The translations under genes and the position numbers were made by a program. Shown piece by piece: positions 61,501-64,000 of a stretch of 64,000 bases of DNA (positions within the stretch are counted from its first letter, which is position 1; the number at the start of each line of letters is the position of its first letter). Below the pieces are notes generated by a model. It was not told where the DNA came from. It saw only the letters and a program-made list of their open reading frames with translations, and made no database searches. Source of the stretch: Loxodes magnus (taxonomy: Eukaryota; Ciliophora; Karyorelictea; Loxodida; Loxodidae); NCBI GenBank assembly GCA_946699065.1, contig CAMPDV010000230.1, positions 310,001 to 374,000 on the forward strand, read 5' to 3'.

Positions 61501-64000
61501 ATTATTTATAGTTCTAATCATTTTAATTGGAACTCTTGAAGTCGTATTTATATTTTAATTCACTAAAATAATAACCATAATATCATCTAATATATTTAAC
61601 TAAGCTTAAATTTCATACATTTAATATTAGCTACTAAATAAAATTTAGATTTTAAAGATTATAAATATAAGTAAGAGAAATAAATAAGTTCTTCAGATTT
61701 ATTTTTAACTATTTTTGCTTGGTATATGAAAACAATTAAATCTTCTTTGTACTCTTAAGTAAGTTTGACTTAATATAATACATTTCCTGCATTAATAGCT
61801 TTCTAGAATTTTAATTTAAATAGGACTAAGAAAAGATTAAATTTATAGAAGAGATTATGAATGCTTTGAGATATAAATAAATATCAAAATCTAGGAAAAA
61901 ACTAAAAAAATATAAGACCATTGATTTATTTTATCTGTCAAAACTTAATTCTTAAATATTTCTATTTAATTTTAAATATCTTTTAGATCTATGAATTAGT
62001 ATATTATCATTATGCTTATTTATACAATCCTTACTATTATTTAATATTTCTACACTAAAAAAAGAAGACTCACTATGAATTTAAAGTTTTAAAAAAGCCT
62101 AAATGTTTAATAATTTTACAATATATAAATGTTAATTTTAGATTTTGCATTTATAAATAATCTTATATGCTAAATAAACAAGCATTATCTAAATAAAGCT
62201 CTAATAAATTCTATATGAATTTCTATTAATTATTATTTTATCTCTTAATAATCCCTCTAAAACTTCGTTCAAGATAATAAATATTTTTATGATTTAACAA
62301 GATTATTTATTTCTCAGCTGTTCTTACACTCTAATTTATTTACTAAAATATACTAAAATAGTAAATTTTATCTATAAAAGATTCTTATAGTTGATAGATA
62401 TGCTTTTATTTATCCTAATAAAATAAGTTTATTATACCTATGGCTTTGCTATTGATTAACGTGAAATTAATTTCCTTCTTAAAAAGTTTTAGACTTGCTT
62501 TAACTTACTTTTTATTAATCAGTTTACTAATTATTTCCAATTTGATATGCAGATAAAATCTTAAAAATTAGCTTCAGTCTTATGAAATAATTGTTTAGCT
62601 TTTTGAATTTATTTATTATAATGAAATAATTGTATATCAGCTTCTAGCGTTATCAAACAACTTATAGAAGAATATAAAATTATAAGGTAAATGTTCTACT
62701 TGATATATTCAAATATTTTAAAGTTATAAGCCTATCCTCAGTTTATTTCTGAATGTAATTTTAAGTTTTAATTTAATTTAATACTACAAATTTAGATTTT
62801 TAGACCCTTAATTAAATTACTATTTCTGATATAAGTAAAATTATTTTTTAATTTTGTCATATTAAAAGCTATAAAATCATATCTTTAACTTAATTATCTT
62901 AAAAATGTATAATACTTAGTTTTGGTGGATAATATTACACCTTCATTTTTACTATGAACATTTTAGATAAAATAATTTATTCTTATTAACTTAGCTTATA
63001 CCTATTTGAACTATCTGCTAATATCTAGAATAGTAGCAATTTAATTTTCCTTTTTAATATAAACTATTATGACTCTTTGATATTCAGCTTCAAGCCCTTT
63101 AAATTTTAAATTTTTAGGTAATTTTAATTTAAGTTTATTGTATCTCTCTTTTGGATATTTAGTATTCATAATGATTAATTATAAACATTGCTATACATGA
63201 ATAAAAGTGCTGCTTCATTATTAATAAATATAACTCTAAGTGTATAAATACTTATAATATAGATATATTAATAATTAGTGCTATGATTACTAGATTAGTT
63301 AGATTTATTACTATAAAGCTAAAAGTATTTAGTAGTTTACTTTCTAAAGCTTAATATAATTATTATTAATTGAGGATTTATATTGCACCCACTTAATTTA
63401 TTCTGTTAGTTAAATATACCCTTAATAAGGTATAGATACTTTAATTATTTTATTACTTAGAAATAAACTTTCCTTATATTGAATCTTCCTGAATGTAATC
63501 AAGCTTTATTTGATTAAATTAAAATTATTTCAGAAACTAATGATTTGCTAACTAAGTTTAGATAGCTTTAATACTTCTGTAGGAATATAAATCTCATTAT
63601 AATGGAAATAGAAAATATATTATATAATGTTTCTGCATTGCTACATTTAAAGTGAGGATTACTACATCATATAAGTCATCAATCTTATATAGTTATTAAG
63701 AATTTAAGATATATAAACTAATATCAAAATAGAAGAATTTTCTTAAAAATTCTAATATTTAAAATTATGTATGAAGCAACACTAACTTTCTATGATTTGG
63801 AATATAAACATCTAAATTAAGAATTTTATTTATACCAAATAAATAGCAAAAGGTTAGCTTTGATGCGCTTATAATACATTTTAAAGTTTTATAATATGAA
63901 TATGAAAGACTTAAGATGCTTTTTAGGTTTAATTTTGTAATATTAAGTTGAAATAATTATATCAATGCTTGAAATATTAAGTTAATAGTTTTCGCTATTT
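55509..64000. other. Very AT-rich region without recognisable genes
   Basis: 8.5 kb of low-complexity AT-rich DNA. I found no gene, RNA or repeat I can support. One short frame, ATG at 62440 to TGA at 62701-62703, begins with a hydrophobic segment (LALTYFLLISLLIISNLI) and could be a small membrane protein, but its composition is that of the spacer. Confidence 0.35.

Noticed and set aside
55509..64000. Small membrane-protein ORFs in the AT-rich end, such as 62440-62703
   Set aside because: Base composition equals the spacer, and with all codons potentially sense such frames arise by chance.

Overview
This looks like ciliate nuclear DNA, probably from a karyorelictid such as Loxodes. It is very AT-rich. 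Its genes read through TAA and TAG as glutamine, and they also read through many TGA codons at places where the protein family has an invariant tryptophan, while each gene still appears to end at a TGA. That combination matches the karyorelict code (UAA/UAG = Gln, UGA = Trp or stop; NCBI table 27). It fits the Tetrahymena-type code poorly. The clearest case is the ubiquitin-specific protease at 1158-3299 (minus strand): seven in-frame TGAs in 713 codons, six of them in the DUSP and USP domains at or next to the family's tryptophans. The organism name is an inference; the code is read from the sequence. Because all 64 codons can be sense, standard ORF calling fails here. I called genes by domain recognition, amino-acid texture, base composition and an ATG...TGA frame.

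Layout. 0.1-16 kb is gene-rich: a C2H2 protein (+), the DUSP/USP protease (-), a basic coiled-coil protein (+), a secreted acidic protein (+), a SPRY protein (+), a secreted NTR/TIMP-like protein (+), a coiled-coil protein (-), an unknown protein (-) and a small secreted DUF4787-like protein (-). 16.6-28.5 kb is a GC-richer island of retroelement debris. It holds several non-LTR-like ORF1 relics with CCHC zinc knuckles, an ORF2 C-terminus, three 3'-end tails (two of them 349-bp near-identical copies), a nested insertion, and then a frameshifted pentapeptide-WD40 gene. 31-56 kb has scattered genes in long AT-rich spacers: a basic possible membrane protein (+), an F-box/LRR protein (-), a polytopic membrane protein (-), a redox-dead thioredoxin membrane protein (-), a two-frame gene pair (+), a lone retroelement 3' end, a small secreted protein (+), a kelch protein (-) and a single-pass membrane protein (-). 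From 55.5 kb to the end I can support no gene.

No operon-like arrangement is visible. The recognisable genes are housekeeping or eukaryotic interaction proteins: two ubiquitin-pathway genes (USP, F-box), repeat-scaffold proteins (SPRY, kelch, LRR), and several proteins with signal peptides. Most read without introns. Apart from the code, the notable features are the shared conserved 3' ends of the retroelements, an ORF1-plus-3'-end composite element that looks non-autonomous, and a gene whose coding frame switches at a TGA four bases upstream of an ATG.
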